Positions 37,339 to 52,300 of a stretch of 64,000 bases of DNA are shown here, piece after piece. The stretch's first letter is position 1; every line of letters starts with the position of its first letter. Location of the stretch: positions 1-64,000 of the forward strand of contig PEDN01001352.1 of NCBI GenBank assembly GCA_003864495.1, read 5' to 3'. The translations under genes and the position numbers were made by a program. The notes under the pieces were generated by a model. It was not told the DNA's origin. It worked only from the letters and a program-made list of their open reading frames with translations, and made no database searches. The DNA is from Nemopilema nomurai. Its lineage: Eukaryota; Cnidaria; Scyphozoa; Rhizostomeae; Rhizostomatidae.

Positions 37339-40300
37339 TTATCTGGAAGCAAGGCTTTCGTAGAAGGCTTTAATCAGGAACATGAAATTGTCATTGGAGA
37401 TCAGGTCGAGCCTTTGTAGTTCTTCAGAAGACTGCAGAAGATCAAACGTTGGCAACACGCTCAGGACATCTGGAGCTGCGAAAGAGAGATAAGAAGAAAA
37501 ATGAAGATATATACATTCATTTGCAGGCTTTTTGCAGGCTAAGGAAGAGAAAAGGCAACAAGCAGAACTGCAAAAACAACAGCCTTTAATAAAACACGTT
37601 GCAAGGCACATACTAACACGCGAGAAAATTTAGCAGGATTTATTTTGACGAACAGATTAATTTGACGGCCATTTTTGTGAGACAGATTGTCCAAAAAAGA
37701 GAGGCAGCAGCTGAAAAGATTGGACAAAAATTGATAAGAATCTTTATTTACAAGCCTGGAATGAAAATAGAAAAACAAACTGAAAAGAAGGAAAAGTTTC
37801 GTATCAATAACGCCAGAAAAACGAAAAAGAAAAACACTGTGAAGGAAAATATAATTTTAGGGCCTTCATAATATTATCGGTGAACTTGAAAGGCGAAAAA
37901 AATAAGACTAGTATCAGACTAAACTCTTCAATTTTTAATATTAACAGGTAATACCTTTTCTATATATACTAAAAATTTATTTTCAAATGGAAAAACATCT
38001 TATATAGAAACAAATAAGCGAAAGTCAAAAGATGACATTGCAGAAATACCGAGTCAAGTCTCTGAACGAAAACTGTAATTAGAATTCATAGTAAGATGTG
38101 TAGGAAACAAAGGGTAGCCTTACTTTCTTGATGGAAAAGCTGAGCACATTTGCAAAAGACTGTCTCTTGTACTGTAATCAGTGGGTCAGGTGATATCTTT
38201 CTGTCCCAGCTAAAAGGCAGTGTATTTCTAAACATCAACTACTATAGAAAGGCATGGAATAGTTGAAACGCACCTGAATAGTTTGTAACTGTTACTGTAT
38301 GACTTTTCTTCGCAAAAGAATTTTCGACTTACTTCTTTTTAAGAAATGTTAAGTGCTATTTTGGCTCAAAGGTATAAAAAACGCGTTTAAAGATTTAAAA
38401 ACTAAAAAGCTTCACAAGAGCACAAAATGGTCATCTATTTATGAAAAAGGCCTACGACTACTTACTCATCTCTGATGATTGACCTGCACCAAATTCGATT
38501 CCACAGCTTTTGCTTTTTAAGAGGATCCTGAATAGAAGTCAAATCACACGTCCGTGTCAACAATGGATTTGGAAATTAAAAGGTTGCAGTAACAATGAAA
38601 AGCTACAACTTAACGCTCAAAGCAAAAAAAGCTACAAGATAATAAAGGGTGGGGTAAGACTTCGAGACAAGCATTATTCTGGTTTTTTAAACTTTGAAGA
38701 ACATGTGAAACAAACGCATGACTAAAAAGAAAAGCATTGAAGCAGATCAGTCGATCAATGGCAGGCAGTGAGAGTGGTCATTTTCAAAAATATGTGAGGG
38801 AAGTTGGGAGATGACTGAAGATGACAAAATCTGTCATTACAGTCAAGATGCAAGGCGCATCGAAATAGTTAGCTGCATGAACGTTCTTTGCATAGATCTT
38901 TTAAATCTCGTATAATAAAAGTAAGGTGGATTTCGTATTGACTTGAAAGAATGATAAGAAGATTAGAAAATCTCTTTGAGGGAATGTCAAACGGCTTGAA
39001 TTGTACTCACCACAAAAGGAACGAGATCGAGCGCCCTTTTAAAGTCGTATTCATTTGCTTCGGTGTTATCGTCTCCGGTGTATAGCTAGTTAGGATTTGG
39101 AGAAAGCGTAAAGATTAGGAGTTAAGATCGCACTTTCAAGCAGACGTCATATGAAAACAAAAGAATTCACACACTAGTAGATCAAACATTGCTTAATTTC
39201 AACGTCGGAGCGAAGATTTGCCCAGATTTGGCTCTTGGCAAAAAATTGGTAACAAAATTTCAAAGTACTGTGCAAAAAATGTTTGTTGAGATAAAGATAA
39301 GGCTGTTATTCTTCGTTATAAACGAAATCATTTTTGTAATTATCATTTATATACCATATTTACAAAAACCAATGCATAGTTATCTACCACTGTTTGCAAT
39401 TTTAAATAAACGATAGCAAAGCAATTTTCAACATTAGCAACTTTACCTCGATCAAGTCTTCGACGTTCAAAGGAGGCATGCTGTTTGGATCGAGGCCAGT
39501 ATTCTGGAATGAAATGAACCACATTGAATACAAATGCATCAATTAACGTTTGCAACGCGAAATGCACCAGATAACGGAAAAATATGTGCATGTTCTTTAC
39601 AAATTATCCTTTTTACGATGCTTCTCGGAGTAGAAACGTTGAAACGTAGTTTCTAAAAGATTAAGGCCCCGTTTACACGAGAGAAAAAGGAACGGATCCA
39701 AAAGATCCGGACCTTTTAGGTGCAATATGGGTACGATCCAAAAGCATTTACACGAGATTGGATCCTAAACTATAAAGCGTTTACACGGGAACGGACCAAA
39801 AGCGAATCTCTCTTTTTAAGCATGCGCAATGACAAGGTGATTGTTAATTTTCAATTTGGTGGTCTCGTTTCACTGCCGTGCCTTTGCAGATCCGTATCCA
39901 CCCGTTTAAACGGCGCCGATGAAGGAACGGATCCAAATGGATTCGCTCTCTAATCGTACCCAAAAAGGTACGGACCTCTACAAGAAAAGATACGGATCCT
40001 ACCGTGCCCGTGTAAACGCAAGGCCTATCGTAACCAGTTTGGGTACGGATCTATGCGGGTCCGTTCCCGTGTAAACGGGGCCTAATTCTCCGATCCAGGT
40101 TGACGTCATCGATTTTGTATTTCGCTATCTACAGATTTTTTTGCAAAAATGAATTTCAGAATTGAAAGCTTCATATCTAAATCAGTTTGAACTGAAAAAC
40201 ATGTAATTTGGACCGTTCTGTCGCGAGCTACTTTGTTTTGAATATTTTGATGATTTTACTGCAGCAAAAAACTCCATCGAAATGTATAGAAAAAGCAAAA

Positions 40301-43300
40301 ATGGGCTTATTCATAAAGCATTTTGAAGTTGGGTTTCTTCGTAGCCTGACGGCCAAAACACTTTTGGAAATTTTTTGCACAGACTAATTTCAACATGAAG
40401 ATTCCAATTGTATGATCCATTTTTGTGTGATGTGTGAAGTAAAAATTTCCTAGATCGGAGATTAGAAATTAAAACCGATCCAAACGCTTGTAAACTTCCG
40501 TCAGAGTACATACTCATTAAAAAAGGAAGCCCCGGTTCAGAGTCCTAGATAGCAACAATTACAATATTGAACCTTCTTCTCCATCCTTCAACATAATGAT
40601 TCACTGACGTCCATAAATATTAGACCAGGACTTAATTTCAACGTAGAAAAACGTTAAACGCCCGTTTACAGTTAACAGAGCTAAAATAGAAAAAGATGGA
40701 CTAATTACCTCAATAACAGCAGCTGGAAGTGTTTCTTGATGTAAGATAACATCTAAGTGGTTTTGAATGTCTGCAATGAAATATAAAACTGAATGTAGCA
40801 GCGGGATTTGTGGACCCCAACTGGAAAGCTAAAAACATATCTAGATCATGTCAAAAGCATCCTTTTGTTCCTAGTTGACTCAGAAATACGAAACGAGTTC
40901 TGAATTCAAGTTCACTGCAAATCATTGTAATTAAGAGCTTAAACACTATATTACATAACCAGTGTCTGTCTGTTCTTCCGCCTTCTATAAAAGACAATCT
41001 TCATGATTCGACAAACAAAATTCATTCTGATAATCTACTTAGCCATGTACGCCAATAGAAATGCCAATGAACAACAATATCACTAAGCAAAAGAGGTTTT
41101 AATTTGGAATAGGATGTTTGTTTGAGGAATGAGCTTTACATTGTTTACTCGAGGGGGGGGGGGGGGGGGGGAGGGGGTTCTGTGATTGGTGGATTAGTAG
41201 ATGGCTCATTTTATAACCCTAAAGGGTGATTTGAACTAAAATTAAGTCTGACGATCATTTTCTGTCGGACCCTGTTGAGATTCGCATATCTCATGTTCCA
41301 ATGAATGAACTTTCAATAGAAGAGATGCTTTTCGTGCAAGAAAGGATAATGATCTCATTTCTCGTGACCATGCACGTATCCAAGAAAAATAATTCTCATT
41401 CCGGCCCCTCTATGCACGAGTTTGAAGCAGCCTGGATGGAAGATTGGGAGGTGAAGGTGGAATCTTTATGCAAACAATTGGTGAATTTCCTCCAACCAGA
41501 CTGGCGATACTCTAGCTAGGAGGTGGGATAAAATTGACCATATTATGAAAAGTCACAAAAATAGAGCTCAACTAGTGTAGTAAATACCAGAGCGAATTGA
41601 ATCTACAAAAACTACCAAACCTTAAAACATAAGACATCTCCCTACCTTCCAAATCACGGGAAATGCTGGGCGATTTTTCATCCGATGCTAGCAGACAGAG
41701 TTTGGCAATCGAGAGCATTGTCTGAAAAGGACATTGGAAGTCAATCAGAAGTCAATACACGGCTCAAGTAAAACTGTCCCAAATTCGAGATGTTTAAATC
41801 AGAGAGTTCTCGCTATAATGGAAAGGGGTCACAACCAGACATCTGTGCTCAAGAGGAAGAGGCGAGGAATGTTGCCAGGGCGAGGAATGATAACAGCTAA
41901 ACGTTAGGGGTCCCCCTGGAGCAGGAGTGTTAACAAATGGTGGCACTGGAAAAGGGAGGGGGGATGCCAAAATTTTGAAGACCATTTAAAAACACTACAC
42001 TGTTGTTAAGGTGAAAACATGAATGAATAACACGCTTTTATTATAAGGAACCTACCTCAGGGCCTAGTTCCAAAAGTTCCTTATTCGTAGATTTCAAGTC
42101 ATCAGATTTTAGTACCAAAAGTTCCTTAAAAGTTCCTTAAATTTCACTGCACATCAATAAGCCTTAACACTTAATAGAGAGAGGGGCGAGATAAAATATG
42201 CGGAAACTACTCAATGAAGCACTTGACACACGAATAGCAAACAATATACGCGAGTATTGGCTGCAAATGAATGGAACCGGCTTTTTAGCTCTTGATGCTT
42301 CAGTTAAAAAACAATTTCAAATCGAAAAGTTCCTTAGGGATTTCGTTTTTAGTAGTATAAGTTCTTCAAATATTTCGGCCTTCTACATGTAGGTTCCTTA
42401 TAAAGTGATTCCTTATAAAAAAGCGTGTAGACTCAGAGCTCTTTGATGGGTTCTGCTTTAATGGGTGTCGGAACCTTGCTTCTGGGGGATAAAGAAATCC
42501 TTGCTTTTCAAGTATTTTGCAATACTTTATTAGCTTATGTTGATTAATGCTGTGAAAAATATTTACAATTGATAACAGCAGTGGTTTACATTATCAAAAG
42601 CAAGGAAATTTAGGAAAATAGAACCTTAGACGACATTTGAGTGGGAGACAAAACACAGGTCCCACCGAGATTTGAACTCGGATCGCTGGATTCAGAGTCC
42701 AGAGTGCTAACCATTACACCATGGGGCCGACGAGCCATTGACCGCTTATTGTTGGAATGTTTCTGAGCCGCGCGGACACCTGTAGGTGCAGACCTTTACC
42801 TATACCTGTACCAGATTTCGGGTGTTCATAACATTGGAATGTTTGAAATGGAAAGAAAATTTTGTGATACATGAGAAATAGTAAAGGTTTCCCACGGTCA
42901 CCACGATTAACGGTTTTATGTAAGGGGGCGATTTGGCTCCGAAAAGTTGCTGGCCTTTCATTGATTACTAACACTGTGATCAGCTTTCAACACTAGAGGA
43001 ATTAGCTAGGGAAAGTTTCTCAGTCTTTTCGTGTGCTTTTATCAAAATGACACAATTCTCTTATAGAAAAGGGAAAATTTCTTCTGGTGCATAGGTAGAC
43101 CAGACAAAAGCAGAGACTTTTAGTCAGAGTTGTGGAGAGTTGATGATTTGTCACTTATTTGAACTTTCTTACGTAAAAACTTAAATAATTTGACTAAGAA
43201 AAAGAAAACATCATAAGAACCTCAAAAATCAGCTTAAATAGAAAAATATCATTTTCAGTCAGAAAATTAGGAAAAAGGTACAGAAACCTCGCAAAAGATA

Positions 43301-46300
43301 ATGACACATGACAAAAAGCTTCCTTCCAAGATTTAGACGAAGCAGACAGCTTTCATTATTGGTTCGAGTCTTAAAGGGAGATCTTCTTTGAAACAGGTTC
43401 ATAAGCAAACGAGAGGCATAAAAAGGCAGATTATTTTTGGCTTAGGTTCAGCATGTACTTTCGTGCCTAGCTTCCCGCTTCCAGGACTTCATTTGGAGTA
43501 ACACAGCTTTGTAGAGTGTTGTTCGCAAAAAGAGAATCTGATTAAGAAGCCAAAATCTGATCGTTTTTAGTAGTCAAATTGGCACTGGCATGAGTCTATT
43601 GAATTTCTGTTATGTCACAAACTGACTGGCAGATCACCCTTACACTGGAACCAAGTTACTGCCAATGTCTTATGTGCCATTAGTTGTGGCGGGACACGAA
43701 AAATTCTCTTTGGAGAAATTTCACTAAAATTCTCTTTGGAATTCGAAAATTCTTATCCACTTAGTTGCAAACAACTCTGTAACTGGATGTTAAAATATAT
43801 TATACTTTTTCCTTAGGTGTGCTAAGTTTAGTTTAATGAAATTTAAACTTGTATAGTATAAAATTTTGTGAAGCTGAAAACGTAAGCTCTGCCATTCTTT
43901 GTCGCCGACACAAGAACCAAATATCTTCATTCGGGCACTAGCTATTTATGGATATTTGACCATTTGCATAAAAAGTCAAGCAATAATCTTTGAAATCTTA
44001 TCAAATTATTTTTCAGCTTCAAAAAACCGAAAAACTCGGTTCTGGTAACAGTGATTTGCCACTGAAGAAGATTCCTCTTTTATCTACCCTGATTATCTCT
44101 TTTTTGTGGGGTGAAATATGCCATAAGAATATAAAAATCTATGGAAGGTGGCAAACAACTGAGCCGTTCGTTGTAAATATTAAGTGAAAACATTGAAATA
44201 ATTCCAGATATCAACACAAAATGTGAAAAGACGAAAAAAATAACTGCAAAACATAGAAATACATTTGAACTTGCAAATAATTGCTATATTGCTGATGCGT
44301 GCTACATTTTTTTACATATGGTAGATTGGTGCGTCATACGCCTTGATTATAAATTTCCCTCTAAATGGACTTCTTTATTTGATAGATTTCTCACAAACTT
44401 ATTCACCTTCTTCCTACAATCATATATGATATATGTTTTTCCTACAACTTCCATCATTTGCTGAATCATTTCTATGGACAGTTACCAAAAATGTTTGCAT
44501 AAGCGAGTAGCAATCAACTTAAATGAACTGAAACAAAATTAGAACTTAGCACAGTTGTATTATCAATATATAACTCTCTTCTTCTTACCTTCTTCCTCGC
44601 GAGAAATGACGTCTCTCCCTTCGCGGTCCTTTTCAAGACGTCGGATGCCTAAGGGAATTTAAACAGGCAGATCATCTAAGACGTACAGGAATATAACGAC
44701 TTTGAATAAAACCCAAAAGCGACATTGAACATAATCAAAAGCCTATCAACCAAATTAATGGTAAAGATTTCAATTTTAAAGTGAGTGAAATAAAATATTG
44801 CACATAAGAACGAAGACATGGAATGATGAAACGTTAAGCCGCAAGCAACTTAAAAATTGCAGAAAAGTTTTCATAGAGCTTTTTTCGATACTGTGAGCCA
44901 TTTCTTTAGCTTCGATACCAAAAATGTTTTATCGCAATGATTAAAAAAACATAGGCGAAACTTCTTGTAGAATGATCGACATACTTAATCTTATTTATCG
45001 TCATTTTATGTTGCGATATCTGTACGACTGTTTTAAAATATAAATAAACTATAAAATTTTTTAACAGAATAAACAGTTACTTGCTAAAAGATATTTTTTA
45101 AGGTAAGCATTGCATTTAATATCAACTATTTTATTGAAATTGTAATTGCTCTTTGATTTAAAATAGGAAAATAAAAAAATCTGCGTAGCTAGACTTCAAA
45201 GCTAGATTAGTTGGTTAATTTGGTAAGGAATGGGTATATAAAAAATTTGAAATCAGCTAAATTGGATCTTTGTCAACTCTCATTATTACGTTTCGCTTGC
45301 TTGATTTAAATAATAGTAGTTTGAACAAATGAAAGACCGGAAGATGTGACACCCATTTATACATTTACTGATTAAAACAAGCAATAAAATATGAAAAAAG
45401 TTTTAAAAAGAAGATTGTCCAACCGAAGTTGCAAGAATATTTTCATCGCTCGCTCTTGATAAAACACATCTTATTCATTCAGAGGACTGTCATTTTCATA
45501 AAAAAGCTGGAAATTTCTTATGTCTTCAACCAGATATTACAAAATGTGTTCTACAAACTCTATTTTATATTCTACGGCTCTCTCCTATATGTCCTTACAC
45601 GTGACTAAGGACCATATCAACTATAAGGCACTCACCTTTTCGTATTCCCCATTTCCAATGAAATGTAGCCAGCTCAGATGGTGATGAGAACTTAAGAATT
45701 TCTCGAGTTGTGATGATGAGCTCTCGGTTAAAAGTTTTCCCAGTTCACCTGAAAAATCGAATCCAGCACAACATTACTGAAAAATACCTTAAGAGTGTTC
45801 TCCAGTAAACTAATCTTGGGATTTTAAAGGCCAGAAGAAGCAAATTTTGTGCTCAAGAAACATCTGACCACTTTCCTTCAAGATGCTCCACAATAATACA
45901 ATTTGATTCCCGTTCTCAATTAGATAGGTAAACCTTTACACGTGTGTCCTAAGGCATTGGATCTGAACGCTAAAGGTTCGTCATACTTAACATCATTCAA
46001 CATCGTTTGGAACTAAACTGATAAAGACAACCAAACAATACTTTGGATGATATGTAGTTTTGCTAGTATGACGAGCATACAAGTTCACATTGTATTGGTG
46101 CTTCATACTGTTAAATTTTCATTATGCTCTATCCTCTAGATGTTCATAGCCATTCTCTCACTCGTAAACGTAAGAAACTTGGTCACAGTTCTCTAGAGGA
46201 CGTATGCCTTACCGCTTCGTTCTAAAGGTGCTTGCTACTTTCTTGTTCATAATCATAGCAAAGCTCAATAGGTTTACTGTAAAGTCTTCAATAGAAGGTC

Positions 46301-49300
46301 AACCACATAAAAGAAAACGGCTTAAACTTCACTCACCCTTGTCCAAGTACCACTTGAAGAGGAAATCCAGAAACCCCTATAAAATGAAATGTCGTGGGAG
46401 ATTCAATTTGAATGGCTGTCTATTTTGCTAAGAAGAAAGACAGGCGTCGATGCGGGATACAACAGTTCACTGAAAGGGTGCATTCATAAGAGTCACTTTC
46501 TAAAGAAATCATACAATTGGTGTCAAAAAGGAAAAATGGCTTGCTCGGTTGGGGTTCGCGTTGGGGTTTGAGCCTACGATCATAAGATCAGAAAACACAA
46601 AGTTGAACATCGGCTTGTATCCTCCTCTTCTGTTGACCAGTGCTGATGCGTCTCAACCACATTTTGTACGGGCCTTATTCCTTTTGTGAAAGTACTAACT
46701 AGTATCTACAAATAAGCTGTTCTGACAAAGTGCAGAAAATAAGATATTGTTTAGGCCCTATTAACAACAGCTCAACTAATTTCATAGACAAAGCAACAGG
46801 CTCAAGATAAAGACAACCACCGAGATACCTCGGAAGAAAGGGTAGCCTTGTATTTCTCCAGCTTCTCGTGATTCCCTTCTATGTCACAGATTTCGATCAT
46901 GAGCGCAAAGTCTTTGTACTTCTCAGCAAGTGCCAACGCCATCTTGTAATGCTCTTGTTGAACTGCGAAGGGGCACAAAGGAAAGACATACTTCACACAT
47001 GGCAAGCTATATCAAAACCATCAAAATATCTTGCTTCTTATATCATTTGTGCTCAGATTTTCGACTCAACTAACTGAGAAATGTAAGACTTTTTGGAATG
47101 CCAAACTATTTAAATCCAATAGACAGGTACCAATTGACGTTTGTCTGTTGCTATTTTCCTTTTTAAGAGACAACATAGCGTTCTAGAAAACGCCCTTTTT
47201 GTTTGTTATTGTTGCTGAATACAAGGTCATGAACTGTAGTTGAAATAAGGACATTTTACAAGTTAGAAGGTAGCAGAAAATAAGGCATCCAGCACTTAGT
47301 AAGAGTTCTTCAACACATTAAATGGTCCTGGGCATTTCCATGCAAAAATATGTGGTCAGGCAAGTAACAAACATATAAATAAATGATTGATGGCTTGAAC
47401 ATCCGTTACATTTCAGTAACTTCAGACAAATACAACTTTAGTGCTGAAAGGGCATCTACTAGAATAGAAAGCACGACAAAGCTGTTGGCTTATTGAGTAA
47501 AATATTTCACGGTTGGGTATCGCAATCAACAGGACATAAAATATAATCAAGCATCGCTTCGCTAGACCCAAACACGGTCAAACTTCACTCACTTAGAGGC
47601 TCGATGACAGCCTTCCGCTCGCTTTCATACTCAAGTTGCAACTGGCCACAGTCACCTCTGGTTGCTCTAAACATAATCACAAATAGCAATGTCAAAATAC
47701 CAGGATTCATCAACGTCATTATATCTTGAGTTGCTTAAGAAATACAAGTTTACTCTTATAACTTCTACGAGTGTGTTTGCAATCATTGGGAAGTACAGTC
47801 ACTGTTTAACGTTACTACTTGAAAACTATGCTGATACGCGGAGGAATTTTTCAGCAGTTACTCGTCGAAAAAGGGATAACAAGCATCTAGTATGGTCAAA
47901 TGACCTAAACAAATGTGTCAACGCCATGACTGTATGACGCTGTCAAAACGATGCTTGCAAAAAGAAATGGACAACTCCGTCCATGAGTCATTGCGATGAT
48001 CACCTAGTTCCTTTTAACTTTAAAGTATCTCTTGGCCTCAGCTTAGAACACTGTTGCCTGTCATAAACAGACACACTTTAAAAAGAAAGAATTGGTGCAA
48101 TTTCAAACATTCTTACTTTAGAAACTGGAGTTGGGTTACATAGCCATCCAACAGCAAGTCTGCCAAATCCACTGCTTGTTGTAAGATATTTTTGCTGACC
48201 TGTAGATTAATCGGAATTAAAAATGCACCTTAATTGCCATATCAATGTCAAGGTCTGATGAAAGAGACTCGTGGTCCAGTAGAGCATTCGCAGGATCTAA
48301 TAATCCTGTAGATTCACACTAACGAATGCTATACTAGCCACACAAAGATCAAAGACAGGGCCTTATATGTAAGAGAAACTGAAAATTCTAGAGCGTATTT
48401 AGAGCCTCAATCGCTTCGAACATCACTTATTCAATGTACTTCAATATCAAGCACTTGCTCTGGTTCTTATTCTAACACAATAGAAGGCTGGGCTCCCTCT
48501 GAGACAAGACGTGCTTTTGTGCTGCACACGGTTAAAGTAGTAGATAATCAGCCAAATAATTAACCTCAAAAAATTAATAAACCAGATCCGACTTACGTTA
48601 CTGTTGTCAGTGTTTCCTAAAGCTTTGCTCACAGTTAGTAGAATCTGAAAAAGAGATCAATTAACGCAACCCTTAAAGGGTCAAATCTTCAAAAATGCTT
48701 GGATTAAGCTAATTTTTTGGAATTAGATAACGCTGAAATAATTCACAAATAAAACAAAATTATTTGCTTGAATGAAAATAAAAGATCAAAAACGGATAAA
48801 TGCCTAAGGAGTTTTTTTAATTGATATTTAAAAGCAATTGATAGTTGTCAAAATCAAAATTGATAACTGATTACATGTATCTGCCAACTTCAAATGAGAT
48901 GATTCGGAAATAACGTACAGAATTTGAACAAAAAAATAGAGGATAGATAAATTCGTGGATTAAAAAGTTTTCAAACTTCACAAAGTAGAGCATACGATTG
49001 TCAAACAAACTTTATCTGAAAAATTACCTGTTTCTTCAAAACAGTTCGAATACCTGTCGCGTCACTTGCAGCTAAAAAATCCGAACAAAAATTACAATGC
49101 AATCTTCCACGAAGACTTTCAACAACAAGACTAAACAAATGTACCACGTTGGTACTAGCTAAAAACCTTTAAACATTATCCGCACAAGAATACCATTTGT
49201 ACCTTACATAAAACACGAATCATTCTGCTCTTATTTTACAGCTCGGAATGCGAAACAGTTTACACCTTCCAGTTGAAGAAAGAAAGAGTAGTTATGGGAA

Positions 49301-52300
49301 TATAGTTTGCTAAAAGTAGCAGTAACTTCAAGGGGATTTGACTGACCTGTCCATGGAGTGAATTCAATGATTTCAATATTTTCAGACGTCGGGTGAAAGA
49401 AGGAAGCTTTGCTCTGTCTGTAGGTCCATGCATTTTTTAGCGCGGCCTAGAAAACATGAGAACATCATATAGATATCTGGCTTGAAGAGTGTTAAGGTTC
49501 TTAACATAACTTTAACCACCAATGCTCAACGATAATTGCTCGACTAATTGGCAACATCGGCATAAAAAAACTAAACAAGGATCGAAACAATTTATGAGCG
49601 GTTACTTCGTAGAGCAACCGCTCAAGATTCCAGAATAGAAAAACAATCAATTCCAAACAAATTGAGTTGGAGTTCCTTGTTTTGAAATACAGATTTTCCT
49701 CTATGTTTTACACTAAAATGAATACAAATGGACAGAAAATTACCCAGTTCATTTTTAAGGGACAAATTCGAAAATCTTAAATTAATTACATATATACCTT
49801 TATCGTGAAATTCGCCTAAACGGTAGTCAACGAGGAACAAACTATAGAATAAAGAGACTATAGAATAATTGACTTACAACAATGATACTGTTGACGTTGG
49901 AAATGATTTCAATCTGTTTCTTCATTGACGAAAGTTGGCTCAAAGCTTCTTCCTCATGCGCAGCCAGGGCAGAAAAAAGCTCGTCAATTTTGCTAACCTA
50001 TGGAGGTTTCACAAAACAGCATAAATAACTCGAGTTTTAACAGTTATCAATTGAAAAGCATCAAACACTGAAGGCAAATAATTATATTGTGCAATTCCAA
50101 CTTATTTTGATGAAACAATAAATCTTAAAATTGGTCTTGCGTTCTAACTTTAAGCGTAGAAAATTTGCTGTCTAAAACGTAATATTATTGTCTATAAAAT
50201 GCCACATTAAAACTAGTAAAGCTGAAAAAGCAATCTTCCACGAAAAAAGTGTCAACTTTCGCGGCCATATCAAAGCTCTTTTCGACAAATAAGTCAAATT
50301 CGAGAAAAACAAAAAACAGTGCCCTTGAGGATTTCCCACAACTTTTTCAATCTACTTATGCGGCGAAACAATTCTGGAGAGGTTTAACGGCATTCTACTG
50401 TCTCTCCTGCCTTCCGCGTGTTTACAAAAAGGCCGATGGCATTGAACTTTGATTATTTTTGACCCTAAGGCGGCTTGTCAAATGGAGAAACATTACGTGG
50501 AACGATGATTGTGATTCTACTTCGACCACCGCAAGTGTGAGATACCAGGCAGATACGCTTTTTGCGGCACACCTTTCAGAATTTTCATGGATTAACAATC
50601 TCGGCTAGGCTTCTACATGAAAACATGAGTCGGCGAAATACAGATTCTAATGCCAAAAAGCCGATTCAATCTTGCTAACATGTTGAGCAATATATACTTG
50701 CTCGTGTTTTAAATCGCAAGATGCCCTTGTCTTTCTTGTAAGTAGTAGTAAATAGTTACATTAAAAGGCTACAAAAGAGAAACGTGGGGAATTTTAGTAT
50801 CTATTGAAGAATACTTTGGGAACCCGTAGGCAGGCGAATGTCACAAACATTCATTGAGATACCAGATTTCACTAGATATACTTATACTTATACGGCTTCA
50901 GCTGAAAATATGGAGCAGGGTTAGTTAAAACGTAAAGCAGGTATCGTTTGAATCTTCTGTTCTTTTTGGTACTTTTCGATCGAAAAAGCTCGTTTTATTT
51001 GCATGTTTTGTATCTTTTTAAGTTCATGCAAGTTTTGTGACTGACAAGGTAGAAGTGAGATAAATTGAGCGCAACCTCTCTAAAGAAGACGTCTTGATCA
51101 GCAAGATGGCTGGCCGTTGGATCCCTGCCTCTTTGGTCTACAACCGACTTGATAACATCTTGCAGCAGTGCATCTTCCCTAGACAGAAAATCAATTCACA
51201 AACAGTTTAATTGGAATAGGGCTTGGGACAGCTATACTACGGTAGCAGGCTACTCTAGAACATCTATCAGGGCGTGAATTCGACTCACTTTAGATTGATC
51301 GTCTGCAGTGCTTGAGCCACGTTCAGTTTCTCAGCCTGTTCACACAACTTAAACTTCGTGTAGCAATGGTCCTTTTCATCGTGACAAACAGTCAGCTACA
51401 AAAGCAACATTGTTTTAAGGTCTCATGTCAACACAACTGTTAACACGAACAACTGAATCAAGGTCTCTACAGCTTCTGGCCCAAGAGAAAAACACTTTGG
51501 TACGTTGCTGGTCGTCCTTTTACCATATCTGGCCAATCTTTCAAACAATATTGAAAGTTTTGGTTTGATAGCACGATCGAAATAACATTAGCCTAATATC
51601 GTCAAATTTACTTGTTGACCCTTTCAGCTGAACCTAAGACAGCAAACAGAGAACAAACATTGGGTAAGTATTAAATGAGCTTTTGCTGTCACCTTTTCAA
51701 AAATCTCGACGTCATCCAAAAACTTTAAGAAGTATTCAAACACGCGCTCTTTGTCCTTCAACTGCCTCATAATTAGAACAGAATCTGTTGTTGGTTGTCC
51801 ACCAGCTAATGAGGAATTGTCAAAAAAATAAAATTTCATAAAAGTTTGATGATTGTAGTAAACAAAGCAACACAAAATCACAAAAACAAAACAGAGAAAC
51901 GGAGAAGTTTGTATGAGAAATACGTCTTTCATAACATGATGGATTCTCGATATACAGGAGAAAGAACGAGAAGCTATTCTGGTTTGCTCCAGCTAAAATC
52001 TCTTTTCATCATGTGGCCTTACGGGCGTCAGCTGTCACACAAAGAAGATCTAGATATAATAACCAAAACAGAGCAGTCTGCTGAATGCAAAGTATTTATA
52101 AGAATAGAAATTTCAATACTAAAAAGCTTCAGCTATTAATTAAACACTTCACTATAAGAACCATGAATTTATCATGGATACAGCTCCATTTGGAGCGAGA
52201 TATCCTCGAATTAGTTTCGGACTAAGACAATTTGGAAGTTAGATAAGCCATTATTACTGCAAATTTAATCATTATTATTATTAATTATTATTCACAAAAA

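Larger units (their letters stand above)
41722..44588. other. Large NUP133 intron (2.9 kb)
   Basis: Holds the MITE at 42030-42428 and the tRNA-Gln gene at 42657-42728. The rest, 42730-44588, is AT-rich without supported features. The flanking NUP133 exons join in phase (ARKK, then TMLSIAKLC), so no exon is missing here. Confidence 0.8.
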
